From positions 7,688,001-7,752,000 of the forward strand of contig JAMPIQ010000002.1 in assembly GCA_024699855.1 (NCBI GenBank): a stretch of DNA of 64,000 nt. Direction: 5' to 3'. Both the position numbers and the translations under genes were made by a program. The stretch comes from Aphelenchoides besseyi. Taxonomy: Eukaryota > Nematoda > Chromadorea > Rhabditida > Aphelenchoididae. Of this stretch, positions 12,278-27,727 are shown piece after piece (positions within the stretch are counted from its first letter, which is position 1; every line of letters starts with the position of its first letter). The notes under the pieces were generated by a model. It saw nothing but the letters and a program-made list of their open reading frames with translations. It did no database searches and had not been told where the DNA came from.

Positions 12278-12908
12278 TTAGATTGAAACCTTAAATTTGA
12301 AAACAATATCAATCGAATGAAATTGACAGCTTACCTCAAAGTTGACAGTTCGAATGTTAAGAGTTCGCACAGCCTTCGCCGTTGAGAAATCGTTGGGATC
12401 AACAATAACAACGACCGAATGACGCTGCGTCTTTCCACTCTTTCAAATGCACTCTGCGAGCCCGCCACTAAGTCTGTGAATTTGATGGATCAGATGTTCG
12501 AGTTATCGATTTTCCAATTAGAGTCCAAACTCCACGCTGGGCTCACAGGAGCATTGTCAGTAACAGCTTCTTTCAGTTGAGTAGTAGCAGCAAACAGCAA
12601 AATGTGAATACAAGATGGTTGGTTTGCTGCGATCTCTGTGCAAACAAACTTATCAGTCTTGTGGTATGATTCTGAAAGTAACAAATTGAGACCTGAATTG
12701 AGTTTAATTGTTTCATTTACGAATGTCGTTTATCTCTATAAAATAGAGCTTTTTTGAATATTCTAATTGCAATCGATCAATTATACGAACAATACAAGCA
12801 AAGATCATTGAACTCGTCGTCGTCGAAAATCGAACTACCGATAAAACCGCTGCTTCTTATCAACAAGGACCTTTTTGTCAGGCTTTAGCATAACATTTTT
12901 GAGTTATA
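12278..12908. other. Divergent intergenic region between the BAZ1-like and CDF genes
   Basis: About 630 bp separate the two divergently transcribed genes, so it is probably a shared promoter region. The segment at about 12,335-12,425 on the minus strand is open in more than one frame and could contain an upstream exon of the BAZ1-like gene, but no consistent splice was found. Confidence 0.4.
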
Positions 12909-14710
12909 ATGCCGAGTGATTTGGAGCGACGAGCACAGGAAGAAGATGAACGACGCTATTTGTTGGAAAATGGCGGAAAACGATCGTCTTCTAAATCACT
13001 GGACCCTCGGATACAAATCGATCTGCGTTGGGGTTATTTTGAGCGTAAACGGAAGATCAAACTTCTGAAGAAAGCAAGTGTTTCTTGATCTTGATATTCT
13101 AAACGATTAACCGTGTTTGTAGTTTTATGAAGAACAAGACAAACTGATTGCATTGTACGATGAAGACGCCAAGCATTTGGATCACATCGACACCAATCCT
13201 CAGGATTTTTTTCAACAAGCGAAAGAAGCAAAAGCAGAGAGTTTGCGTTGGGATCAGCGTTATGCTCGAATTATATTTTTCATAAACATCTTGATATTCG
13301 GTGGCAATTTAGCTTCGGCTGTCTTGTCCGGAAGTTATTCTGTAATCAGGTTGGTCGATCTCCGTAATTCGATACAAAAATGTTTCAGTGCATTTATTGA
13401 CTCCATGATGGACATATTCTCGTCGGTTGTCGTACAACTCACTGTATGGGCAATCAACAACACGAACAAAATCAACTATCCACGCGGTCGTCAGAGATTG
13501 GAGACTATTGGTGTGATTGGTGTTTCGATCACTATGGCTGTAGCCAATTGCATGATGATCTTGGAATCTGTTCAAGCACTGATCACAAACAACGTGAGAT
13601 TGACGTGATTTGGTCTTTAGTACTTGGCTGTTTAGGTTAATCCGGACGTAAATTTGCCAACAGTCAGTATAGTTGAAACTCAACCTTCAACTGCAATTCC
13701 AGGTGATTATCATGGGAACGTCAATTGTTGTGAAAATTGTTTTGATGACAGTTTGTTATCGACATGGAACAACGAATGCGAAGATTCTTGCTTTGGACCA
13801 ACGGAATGATCTCATCACGGGGCTGTTTGCTCTCTCTGCTGCATATATCGGTGACAACTTTTTTCTTTTGGCCGATCCAATTGGAGCAATTATCGTGTGG
13901 TAAGTTCCATTTATAAAATTACCAATCCAAACACGCAATTGAAATTCAAAAATGTCACGTTTTTCGATTTTGAAAAATGAGATTTACACCAAAAACCGGT
14001 TGAACGTTGTGGTTTAAACAAACAAAATCCTGTTGACTACCAATCTAAAGTTCAGTCCTTGTGTGTAATTGGATTTCATATTAACAGTAAACCAGAGATG
14101 ATTAACAACGAGCAAACTGATTAGGCTTAAATGTATCTGTCAGAAGAATATTTCGAATAACAAGATTTTACTCAACTGACATCAAACATCATTACGTACA
14201 GTAGGAATGACGTTCAATCCGAAATTTACGGTTTTTCGATCAATTCGAAAGATGTTCTTTCAAATTTTACTATAAAATAAACGCCACTGTTTTCAGTTCT
14301 TTTGTTGCAACTAGTTGGTTTTGGAACGCCCTTGATCAGGTGCCGTTGATTATCGGGAAAAGAGTCGAACAAGAGGAATTGAGCAGAGTTTTAGTCATTG
14401 CATTGGCTCATGATGATAGAATCAAATCTTTGGATCACGCTATCGTGTATCATTCCGGCGAAAGAGCTTTAGTGAGTTGAAGAACACCGAAATAAGCAAA
14501 AGTAATTTTCAGGTCGAGCTGCATATTGTTCTGGACGAGCATCTGAGCCTAAAAATATGCCACGATATATGCGAATCACTGCAAGATAAAATCAACTCTC
14601 TAGAGTTTGTCGAACGTTCGTTTATACACGTGAGTTTTCTTGAGCAGTTTGCAAACGTTTTGCACTTTAAGGTTGATTACTATTGTGACGGTTGCAACGA
14701 CGGGAAATAA
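12909..14710 (+). CDS. Cation diffusion facilitator, Mn-type (SLC30-like metal/proton antiporter)
   Basis: Eight exons (12,909-13,073; 13,123-13,349; 13,389-13,593; 13,636-13,662; about 13,703-13,901; 14,297-14,471; about 14,514-14,631; about 14,672-14,710) encode about 384 residues. Transmembrane segments include IIFFINILIFGGNLASAVLS and FALSAAYIGDNFFLLADPIG. The metal site is D-S-M-M-D in FIDSMMDIFSS and D-Q-R-N-D in LALDQRNDLITG. These paired DxxxD motifs are the mark of the Mn-CDF branch (Zn-CDFs have HxxxD). The C-terminal cytosolic domain (VELHIVLDEHLSLKICHDIC) is the ferredoxin-like dimerisation fold. The protein probably moves Mn2+ out of the cytosol into an organelle; this is inferred from family. 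The first intron has a GC donor. The fifth intron (about 395 nt) is long for this genome. Confidence 0.9.
13074..13122 (+). other. GC-AG intron in the CDF gene
   Basis: Exon 1 ends CTGAAGAAA and the intron begins GCAAGTGTTTC and ends TTTGTAG, joining LLKK to FYEEQDKL in phase 0. The only GT nearby would break the frame. GCAAGT is the standard consensus for GC donors. Confidence 0.65.
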
Positions 14711-15015
14711 GATTTATTAGCTACGTAACCTTGACGTTAGAATAAACAAGTGAACTTCAGAGCTTTTGGTCTTCCTGAATCAATTACAGAAATACAATTA
14801 GGAACCGCGTAACCCGCGCAATTTGAACTCTTTGCTCTGACACTAAGTTCCGCTCATTAGTTGAAGTTACGGCAAAACTCTTACGATACTGGTTATTTAT
14901 TCGTACAAACATTCTATTTACAATAGTCAGTTGAGCACCCGTTGAATTTGAACCAAGAAGGCCATTGGTATGAAAGTGAAACTTAGAATATGTACTGATA
15001 CAAAAATGAATGTAT

Positions 15016-15436
15016 TTACATGAAAACATATGGTTGTCTTCGTCTTCGGAGTGGTCGATTGGTAACAACTGAATCTTCGGTTGTTCCAACGGTCGGTATG
15101 CTTGGCAAAATTGCGGTGACCAAACCATCGAATTCTTGCATCTGGTTGGATTTCTGTTGCACTTTATTTTCGTCTTTCGAGAATCCAATGACACAGTTGA
15201 CAGGCGAAAAGAAACAATTTCGATCGTAACGCATTTGCCAATCCAAGTTCTCATGCAGATGTTCTCTGAACAAGAAGACAATCATCTCTGCTTCCTATAA
15301 AGTCAACATACCGAGGCGTATGTGCAGATCCAATTTCTTGAATGTGTCCTCCACTATAACGGTAGATGATCGAGCGGCCAACGGGCAACGTAATGAAGAC
15401 GGTCAACAGCGAGAAGTAGTGAGTTGAAAAGAACAT
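15016..15436 (-). CDS. Putative allatostatin-C-like secreted neuropeptide precursor
   Basis: Two exons (15,312-15,436 and 15,016-15,265), joined across a 46-nt intron with strong sites (GTATGTTGAC..CTTCTTGTTCAG), give a 124-residue precursor. The N-terminus MFFSTHYFSLLTVFITLPVG is a typical signal peptide. Residues 52-70, QMRYDRNCFFSPVNCVIGF, contain two cysteines (59 and 66) six residues apart. This matches the disulfide loop of insect allatostatin C, whose pattern is QVRYRQC-six residues-C (from memory). The core is not flanked by dibasic sites; the only polybasic site is RRRR at 115-118, which would release a C-terminal QPYVFM. If real, it would act as a secreted ligand for a somatostatin/AstC-type receptor. 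A second in-frame ATG at 15,460 is possible; the first hydrophobic residue run favours 15,436. Confidence 0.65.
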
Positions 15437-17465
15437 TTTGCAACTGTTTCTGGAATTCAAAAGTAAAAATTGAGGACTGAAAGCTAAACACGGCGATAAA
15501 CGGCTCGTTTGTTAACTGCTTTGTAAACAGCAGTTGTTAGTCGTATTGAAATCAGAACTTTACGACAAACAACACAGATTGATTTAGGAAACTTCTAGTT
15601 GTGAATAGAAAACTCAAAATAAAAACCACCGGTTTTTAAAAGCTGAACATTGAATCTTTAAAAAGATTGAACATTCATCAGAAATTCGTTTACAACATCT
15701 CCAGAAGAACTTCTGCGGTCGCTTGAGTACAGCAAACAACCATCGAATGCCATCTACTCCTCAACGTTCGTTCATTTTAACGTCCCGCTGGCCATGAGCT
15801 TACGACCCTCCGTAGACCACGCCCATTTTTGCTCGTTTGTAATCACCTTAAAGTTTCTAAAGCGCAAGAGATCTTTGCTTTTCGAGTCCAATAGTTGTTT
15901 TTGAGTACAATCAACGCATTGTTGTCAAAATACCTGTACCAACCCACCGCATAATCAAATCAAACCACGCAATTTAACTTCAACGTTTTCCGTGGGTTCT
16001 TAAGGTGGAGTAATCTTATTAATCACCGAACTTTGAAGTAACGTGATTGCTTATTATACGAGACTACGATATAGAAACGACTTCCGGTGTACAGATTGTT
16101 ACTAGGAACTAGTGGTTGATGTGGAAGGTTGATCGGCAGAATGAAGTACGACAATAAAACGCCACCGCATTAAAATGCAATTAGCATACTAATGGTCGGT
16201 GGATTAGAAATCACGATGTTAATTCTGTTGATGCGACATAATGTTTGTTCTTTTAGCAGTTATACAGTACTCTACTTAGTGTTTCTGAGCTCATACACGA
16301 TGGTAGCTTTGCACCGTTGCGGAACGTGTTTACTGAAAAGATCTGTGCTCTCAGTTAATTAACAATGTTATTGTGGTGGTTGTTGGTGTCAGTGGTACTC
16401 AGACCTGGAGCTCATCTGCTCAACGAAGATTTGGAATCGAAAGTTAATGTCCAAAAACTTTGAACTTGTGATTAGATTAAGTTTTTCGTCGGAAAAAATA
16501 GTCTTTGACTGTAGACCAACTGACGACAACAATCAACTGCTTTCGTTAGATGAAGTTTTGTCCTGAGGCAAAAACTTGTGTTCCGTGTAGCAAAAGATTC
16601 TGACTCAGAAAATGATCCCATGTTGAATTGGCTTTGTCAAAATAAACCGTTTAGTCGACTTAAAGGTCCACAAGCAGATTTCTGGAGCATCAAAGTACAT
16701 AAAAGCGGTCAAAAAGCAAAAACCTGAAAGTTCAGAACGTATGTCCGGTAATGTTTACTGTTAATAGAGTAAAACGCCGATAAACACAACAAAATGTTTG
16801 CGTAATAAGCAGACCAATTCGATGAACTTTGTAGCGAAAAAAACTTCAGAAATAAATTGGACCTCAAATTAGGATCCGCTTGTTAGCTTCCTACATCGTC
16901 AAAACCTCCTGATTTGTTGCAAGAACCGGAATCCCACGCGGAAACTAAAAATACTCGCCAATTTCAATTACTGACCTCCAAGTCCTGAGAAAACACGTGT
17001 TCGGGTTCATTGCGTATGAATTGAAAGTACCCACAGCGAACATCCGCTTAACTTCTCAAGAACAGTCATCTACGCACTTTCGAAAAAACAAATAAGGTTA
17101 AGAATATTCTTGTCAACATCACTTTTTAATGACGACTCGGAAGACGAAAAACTACTGCCAATCTGCTTTAGATCAAAATCCTTACCCAAAAAATTTCCAA
17201 AATTCGGGTCTGCCGTTAACACCATCCCAATGAATAAACGTGATGTATGTTCAACAAACAATTGCACCGAAAGAACACAGGAATATTGACAACCAATGAC
17301 AAAAGTGCGCGGCGAATTCTCTCCGATGGAAAATTTGATCGATTCGCGCGCGTTGGTCATCAGTTCGATTGATACCTTGCAGGCAAATCGAGAGGTTTGT
17401 CTGCAAACTGATGCTGCTGAAAAGTTTTCTCTTGCTCGCAAAGCTACAATTGAATTCTTGACGAA
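15437..17465. other. Intergenic region upstream of the peptide gene and MELK
   Basis: About 2 kb of divergent intergenic sequence. No conserved exon, repeat array or RNA gene could be recognised. A long frame on the minus strand (17,070-17,567) overlaps the first MELK exon antisense and is dismissed. Confidence 0.45.
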
Positions 17466-19830
<2,365 letters not shown>

Positions 19831-19968
19831 CCGTGATCAAAAACTGTCTTTTCTATTCAAGTCTGCCAATTTCTACTTTATTGTTTTTATAACACCTTTT
19901 TGCGTGTGAAGTTGCAGACCCTTTATTATGTTGTTCTATCACATAAACTTTTATTTCGTTCAAAACGT

Positions 19969-20396
19969 TTATTTTCGTCGCCAAAACGGTTTCCCGCGGT
20001 GCCCATTAAAATGCTTGAATTGAAATGTGAAGCAAAGGAAACCTAGTGAATACCCAATTAAGCTGATCAAGCAGAAGAGAAGAATACTGGAATTTAAAAC
20101 ATGCAGACTACGGAATTGTGTGCCAAACAAGATGAGATCAACAGCAAATGACAGGGTTTCCGACAAGCTTAGATATCTGATTAACAAGAAAAGTTTAGCC
20201 GTAGCGTTGAGAAAGAATAGTATTAGAAGTCTATGCGTATCTTCGACTAAAAGTCATGCGTTTCGTTGGGTTCATTGAAAGAAAGTGGGCGAATTGATTT
20301 CACAGTTTTTAATTTAAAAACAACCCGTTGAATAACAATCAAAAAGGGTAAGGGAAACGCTAAGTTGACGATAACGTCGATAAACAACAAAAACAT
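19969..20396 (-). CDS. Small multi-pass membrane protein downstream of WNK, model incomplete
   Basis: An exon from ATG 20,396 encodes MFLLFIDVIVNLAFPLPFLI and the next exon (about 20,250 to 19,969) encodes three more hydrophobic segments (LLILFFLNATAKLFLLIRYL; FAVDLILFGTQF; SILLFCLISLIGYSLGFLCF) and ends HRGKPFWRRK. The first ATG lies only about 35 nt after the WNK stop, so it could be an operon-like second gene or an alternative 3' end. The acceptor TGACTTTTAG fits, but I could not find a donor in the matching phase, so one junction is unresolved. The family is not recognised. Confidence 0.4.
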
Positions 20397-20430
20397 TAGG
20401 GTTAGGACGCTGAGAAGTGACTTAGTTTCT

Positions 20431-23400
20431 TCAACTTGTTGACGAAGATCCCGACTTCGATTTTGTCGATTTCTGAGAGTTAACATCCCGTCGAAAAAAC
20501 GATTTGATTTTGGAGGAAACTGAATTGTGTGTCTTCGTTTCTGCCGATGACTTTCGACGATTAGAGGCAACAGAATGCACTTCAACGGGCGATGTTGGAA
20601 CGGTAGCATTAGCTCGTGTGGCGACGTTTCCCGTTGTTACGTGCACTGAAAAGATTGGTGTTAAAACAAAAAAGCAAACCGTTAAAACCAACCTGAAATC
20701 GGTGACTGAGTGAGTGTTTGTGGTGGGGTTACTATAACTTTGGTTCGTGGACTAGTGACAACGATTCGAGATGAGACTGATGAGCGCGAACTGTCTCCGA
20801 TCGAGACTGTGGTCGAAGTGGCTGGCGATCTAGTTGTTGCTGAACGAACAAGCGGCGTTACTGTTGCAGTTGGAGCGACAGAACGAGACAAATCCAACGC
20901 AGAAGTTGAAGCAACAGTCGAGTTGTTGATTCCAGCGGAAATAGTTCGACCATTTAGTGGAATTGGTGGTTGCACTGGTTGAACGCTTGGTACAGCTTGA
21001 ACTGCTGCTCGAGTGTACGGAATCGCTGTGTGAGCCCGTTGACGATTCCTTTGTTGTTTCAAAACCATCAGTTCACGTCGTTGCCGATCCAAAAGATTCT
21101 CGAGGTCTCGTTTATGACTGAAAGACACTCCGATTGACTTGAATGCATTCTGAATGTTTACCCTTGAAGTAAATGTTGGATCGTTGCATCATGTTCGAGT
21201 TCGATTTCTTCATCCAACTAAAGAAGTTTGGTTATCAGCATTGAAATTTGTCGGAAATTGCAAGCGGTTTTCGTTGTTTGAGCAGAATTAAGCAAAGTGC
21301 ATAAAGAAAATCTGCAAAACGAAAGGTCCCAAAAGCCAATTGAATGAACACCAAAACTTTTTGAAGCATTAGAAATAAAGATGCAAAACTGAAGAGAAAC
21401 ACAAAACACAAACGAAAATATTACTCCACCTGATGCACGGCAAAATGTTGAGCACAATCGAAGTCGCAGAAAACTCGTTCGTCGGTCAATTCGTTTTGAC
21501 AGTTCTCGCAATTTCGCGGCTGTTCGACGGTGAATCGCGGAGTTGGTGGCGGTGGAGCGGCGTTGAAGAAGTGGTGGTGGAAATGATGGTGAGCAGTTGA
21601 TGATTCGGGTCTTGGAATGGCCGCTGATTCGACCAATTCCTCATCGTCATGATATCCGGCTTCTACCGCAGCCGCGACAACGTTTTCTAAGCCAGTGGTC
21701 TCGGTCGATACGTTCGGAAGAACAACCGTTGACGGAATGTGATGATGCTGTTGAGAAATGTGGGCGAATGGATGAAAAGTTGGTGCGACGCTGACAGATC
21801 GATGAATTCCGAGAGTGCTATTCAACGCATTTTCCAGATCTTTTAAATCGGCCAACGGCAATGCGGTTAATGGAGTGGCACTTGCGGTCGACAGTTTTTT
21901 CTGCATCTGAACCGCAGTCCCGGTGGTAACATGTTTTTGATGCAAATTCGCTGCGTCGACCATGGAACTCACATTACTCAACGGTACGAACGGCGGTGCA
22001 GTTGAGGCGGTTGGCGTTGGAATAACTGACGATACGGTGGATTCCGAGGGCGTCAAATCTCTGAGTTGCGGAGGAATAATTGATGGACGAATGTCATTGG
22101 CGACCGTGGCCGTCGAGGATTCGTTTGATGAGCAAGTGGTTGTAGTCGGCGGTGAGAGTGAGTTGGCCGTTGAGTTCGCCAGTGGGTTTATTGACTCTTC
22201 GATTGTCGTTGTTGTCAACGGTTCGGTTGATGCCTGTGGACGTAGGAAATGAGAAACAGAAGAACGAACAACGATTTTTGGTCAAACATTTAAACTTGAC
22301 GACACAAACTTTTACGAGTAGCTTACGATAACTACAGAAATAAAACGAAAACTCATCGAACCAAAAGTAACGAATACAAACGAAAATAAATTGGTGCTCT
22401 TGTATTACAATAAAAATTGGTTTTCTCCTAATTTCCGTCACCTCTGATTGTTTTCGAAATCAAGAAGCAAACCAAATCGACTGTCTTCAACTTGTAAACA
22501 TCAAGATTCTATCACACGATTTGTGAGTGACATTTAAACAAATTTTCTATTCTACTTTTAATTGTAACATCAATTCAAAACCTACCCGAGCAATCTCGTA
22601 GTCAAATTGCTGTCGAATATCTTCAGCTGACATATGAGCCGGTGGAGACAACTGTCGAGCTGCTCCAGTTGTCCCAACTAAGGCCGATCCAGCGGGCGTT
22701 CGCATTGGCACATGTGCCGTTGGATCCGTATAACCACCCGGCGGTACTGAAGCAGAATCACGCATATCCGCTTTGATGACCTAAAACCAAGAGAATGATC
22801 ACGTCGATAAACAACTGAGCTACTTTTTGAAGTGCGGATGCCAAACCGCCCAATGTGTCAACTTGAATCGATGCATTGGAATCTGCTTCGTCTGTTTGAA
22901 CGTTTCCAATCATATTCGGTGCCATAGACGCTGCTCGGTTTGTTGGAACGCCTACTCGCGGAGTCTCTTCTTCGAGATTATGATCATTGATAGTTGAGGA
23001 GTGTTGATGATCTTGAAGTTGTTGAAGTCGTTCGTTCAGATCCATTAAATTGTGTTGTTTGTCCGTGTTTTGTCCCGGAGTCTGTGGAACGGAAAGAACG
23101 GTTGGAGCATGCGAAGCAACCGTTGAATTTGTGGCTGCAGACATACTCATCGAAAGACTAAAATTATCTGTTAATTAAATTTGAACGTGAGTTAACTTAC
23201 GGATGATTTCCGTCTGCCGAAGCAACGGACGCCATTGTAACAACTGATTGAGTCGAAACTCCGCTAACTTTTCGCAATTCAGAATCTAACATTTCCAAAG
23301 TGGAAGCAACATCATGACCACTATGTTTTCCGGACATTGTTGATTGAGTTGAAATTGGTGCTCCGATGTTCTGTGCAGCAACAATTGCCGCCGTTGAATT

Positions 23401-26400
23401 TGGAATCGACGATGAAACGTTTGGAATGTCAACGGAGTTTTGATGCGGTACTCCCGGCTGTGGAACGGCTTGAACTCGAAATCTTGAAACTTTGTGTTCA
23501 GCCGGCGCAGTTGATGGAATAACAGTGAGTATTGGATCGTGAACTTCAACGGTTTGAATTGTCGTTGATTCATTTGCAATCGGACCGTTAACTTGAGAAG
23601 GTGCCACAGAGAATCGATTCACTTTGACGGGTTGGATTGGTTCGTCCGACTGGGTGTTTTGAGGTTTCGGCGTCGACGGTCGTTGAACTTCCATCGGCTG
23701 TCGACGTATCAGACCAATTCCAGATCCCGTTGTTGGACTGCTCTCATGATGATGTTCAATTATACTCGTGAGACGTAGTCCAACTGATTTTTCCGGATTT
23801 TCTTTGATCACTTCGATCACCTTTTCCAGCTGCTCAATCACCGCACTTTGATGCTGTTCGTTCAAACAATCTTGATCGACAAGTTTCGTTGCTATGACAG
23901 ACGGTTGATCTGAATCCGGAGCAAAACGAAAGGTTACGGTTTTCTGTGCGGTGTCCATTTTGCAACTCACGAGCTAAATTCAAACGAAAATACTTGAAGT
24001 AAAACATAAACTAACCGGTTGATTAGTGTTCTCTGCATAAGCAACATTGAGAACTTCAAGGACGATTTTCTTTTTGGCACGTCGAACATTCGATGCGGTA
24101 CTCGTCACCGTGGATTGATTACCAGTTAGAGTCGTTTGCTCTTCGGACGACTGACATTCGAGTTTGGCATTCGAGTTTGCAACAACCGTTTCCTGTTGTT
24201 GAGCAGCAGCCGCCTTCTCAGCAGCTTCACGCGCACAACGTCGAGCTTCTAATTCGACTTTGACCGCTTGTTCCTCTTGTTTCCGAGTTTCCTCTTCGCG
24301 TTGACGTTTTAATTCGGCATGTCGATACTCGCGATCCCGTTTGAATGCTTCGACCTGCGAATCGGAATAATCAACATCTGCTCATTGATACTAACCTTGT
24401 CTTTGATCAATTTGATTATCATTCGTGTGTCAACGTCTGGAATGTGTTGTTGTTCGATCATTTGTTGGACGACTTCTTCTGCTTTGTCCTGTTCAACATC
24501 GAAAGCAAACTGCAGACCTTCGTTTTCTTTGAATTTGTATTGAGTGCGCTTCTTTTCGTCGAAAACTCGCAGTTGCATTTGAATTTCCGAGTTGCTCTCG
24601 TTCAAATCGTTTTCTCGGTTTTTGATGTCAATGCGAATTCCGAACTGTTCTTCGGGAGCAAAAAACTCGTCACTGAGCAGTTGCTTTACGTTCGATCGCT
24701 CGTCTTTTCGTAATCGAATGCAACTGAAAAACAAACTTGTTTACGCGAATCGAACGAAAACCAACCGGTCGATGATATCACGAATCTCCGGATATTGTTT
24801 CGGAATCTTCTCGAAACATTGCGGCTTGACACCCTTAACGGAAAGTTGGCGGAATTGAATAGCGACGACTTACAGAAATGACTTTTCGATAAATCTGTGC
24901 CGGATACTGACACTCCGAGTACGGATATTCACCAGTGACCATTTCGAGAAGACACATTCCGAACGCATAAACATCTACTGATTCATCGTACTGTTCTTCG
25001 TACATCTCTGAAATTAAAAATGGAATTCGATAGATTATTGTTGTAACTTACCGGGAGCCATAAACTCGGGCGTTCCAATCACCGACTTAGCATGCGATTT
25101 GTTTTTCAATGTTGCCAAACCCAAATCACCAATTTTAACTGATCCTGTGGTTCCCGTAATGAAAATGTTATCGCATTTGAGATCTCGATGAATAACCGGT
25201 GGATTCCTGGTATGTAGAAAGTGAAGGCCTTTGAGAATCTGTCGACACCACGACTTCAGAACTTTGATATTGATTCTTTTGAAACGCTTCAAGTACATTT
25301 TTAACGTTCCGGAAGTCATTAATTCAGTCACTAACACAATATATCTGATTGGAGTAATGAGGTTAAACAATCACAAATTCTCGCTTACTTTCTTTTTCCT
25401 GCAGCCTCTTGACGTTCCCAGTAGTCGTAGAATCGTACGATGTTCGGATGTTGAAGACCTTTGAGCATTTCGGCTTCTTCTCTGAATCGCTGTCGTTCCG
25501 CTTTGTTCAGTTTGTTATCTTGAAGTTCACACCACGCTACGCTAGAAAAAACGGAATGAATACAATCAAGTATAATGCAAACATACGCTACGCCAGTCTC
25601 CGTATCAAGTCCACGGAACACAGTCTTAAAAGACCCTCTTCCTAACTCCTCATCGAACTTCAGAAACCGTCCATCTGAAGAAACAGCAAATAGACAAAAA
25701 GATCGAATGTAAACCAACCAACAGACTTGTCAATCGGCTTCTCTTCTGCTTCAGCATCATAATCGTCATCGTCTTCAACAGCAATGGATTCCTTTCGATT
25801 AACTGGTTTTTTTTCAACTGTCGATTTTTCTTGGTCTATTAAATCAAACGTATTCAGTCAATAGAAACAAGTTTACCAGCAGGTGTTTGTTTGTTCGCAT
25901 CGAGTTTTTGTCGTTCTACGGTTTTCGCCAAATCAATAGGCTTTTCGGACGGAGCTTCAGAGATAGAAACTGAGGTTTCGTTTAAAATAGATGCATCGGT
26001 TTTGGTATCAGCTAGTAGTGGAGAAGCAATGTGGGGATGAGGTGATGGTAATGGACTGGTTGAGTTGCCAACTTCTCCAACTGACGTTGATAGCAAATGA
26101 ATTGGTGATTCTTCAATGATCGTATGTTGATCCGATGCATCAGATGTTGAACTTGGCAGTGCAGTTGTGGAGATTGATTTGGCGGAGAGTCCGACGGTTG
26201 GAAGTGGTGAAGTTGAATGAGAGACTGTCGGAGTAACAACCCGTTTCTGTGGAACTGTTGGGGTTGCCGGAGACTCAGCTATTGATGAAATTCTAGGAAT
26301 TAAATAAAAACACAATAAAAATCGAATACTGACCGACTACGCTCAAAAAGCGTTCCTTTGGTAGGTGACGAGGGAGTACCCGATGTTCCTGTTTCATTCA

Positions 26401-26726
26401 ACGATTGTCGTCCTAATCCCAATTGTAAACGAGTCTAAGATAAAGAGTGAATTCAAGACAAAACTAACGACGAACTCTTGGTGGTCTTGATAAGCGCCAG
26501 TCTCGTTGAACGGCTTCGAGCTTCGATCTCTCTTCCAACCATACACTTGTACTTAAAACATCTGCTTAATTATTAATTAAAAGTGGAACACAAACCTTGG
26601 CATCAAATCAACATTCTGCTCGTTTACCTTTCGCATCAGTCGTTGTTTCTTGTACGTGTTTTTGGATGATTTTGCCGAGGCCGAAGGCACCATGTTCGGA
26701 ATGTTCGGGCTGCCGGCACGACTCAT
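20431..26726 (-). CDS. wnk-1: WNK (with-no-lysine) kinase
   Basis: The largest gene of the window, read from ATG 26,726 ([14 protein letters not shown]) to TGA 20,431 in many exons. The kinase domain has [13 protein letters not shown], where the Lys in the glycine loop replaces the usual one, and VAWCELQD with Cys at the normal Lys position: the defining WNK arrangement. Then [36 protein letters not shown] (with the activation-loop Ser), [16 protein letters not shown], and an autoinhibitory/CCT-like domain. The long disordered tail carries RFxV docking motifs (NRFSV, SRFRV, PRFTV) for SPAK/OSR1-type kinases, a Cys-rich patch ([19 protein letters not shown]) and a C-terminal coiled coil ([20 protein letters not shown]). 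WNKs sense chloride and osmotic stress and activate SPAK/OSR1 (GCK-3 in worms) to control ion cotransport. No lesion is seen. Confidence 0.95.
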
Positions 26727-27727
26727 CTCTTCCGCGACGATGATGAACAAAAAGCACGTGAAACCGATCGACGACAAAAACAAAAAAAAGAAACGGAAAA
26801 CCGTTTGAATCCGTAAAACAACGGAACTCTCGAAATTACGACCAAATTGACATTTTGATGAACGAAACAATCAGTTTGAAGCAGGAGCCTAAAGGCAATC
26901 ACATAAACTAATTCACCATCAACACGATGCCAAACGATCGTACGAGTTGACGATCGTGAAATCGTATTCTCGAGCAAATTGACGAGGAAACACGAGTGGT
27001 CAAAAACTAGAGAAACCCGTCTTTCGGACATTCGGATCTATGGCTGTGAACGTTGCAAAACAACTATCAACAATATACGTTGAATACAAAGAAACGAAAG
27101 CCGCGATATCTGAAATGAAGCGGAAGAAGTCGATTAGCTGGTGGTATTCCGATCGCAAAGTCGATTTAAAACAACACCACTGAAGATCGTTTTTATGAAA
27201 AAGAAAGTGGAAAAAATTGGCGCGTTTGGCCATTGGACAAAAGACACGAAATTCGCCGTAAATCAAAGGACGTCACCAACGAATGAAAAGGCGGCCAATG
27301 AATGAAACGCCAACGAATTCAATTCCATTTAACCGAAAAGTTAGGTGACTATTTTCAGTGATTGAATACGATTGTGGAGGTCAGCAAAGCACTGGAATTT
27401 GGTTGGCCAGACAACGGAAACGAACGGCGACGAAGAAGTCGAAAGAAGAGCGCGGTCGCCTTCTAAACACAGGCTCATGGGCGCACATCAAGCGAACGCG
27501 TTCAGTTCGATGTCAACGGTGCGTACTCGTGGGCTGCAGCCATAGAGGTCCATTCACTTGTCACACAAACCGTTGCATTTCGGATCGGAAGGCAAATCGG
27601 AGCGAAAGAGAATCTTTAGCTTATTCACGTAGTGGTTCTCCACAATTGATACGCTATCGCTTGGGCTTGAAAGTTTTTGCCTCTTTTCCATCACAACGCG
27701 CTATTCACCTGCACTTTGACTCCGCAA
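26727..27727. other. Region upstream of WNK
   Basis: About 1 kb. It may include 5' exons of the hypothetical plus-strand gene at 27,728: a short open stretch from ATG 27,040 (MAVNVAKQLSTIYVEYKETK) and another after a TATTTTCAG acceptor at about 27,357 (LNTIVEVSKALEFGWPDNGN) look codon-like, but no consistent joins were found. Confidence 0.35.

Noticed and set aside
20710..20982. Plus-strand 90-codon frame
   Set aside because: Antisense of the Thr/Ser-rich WNK tail.
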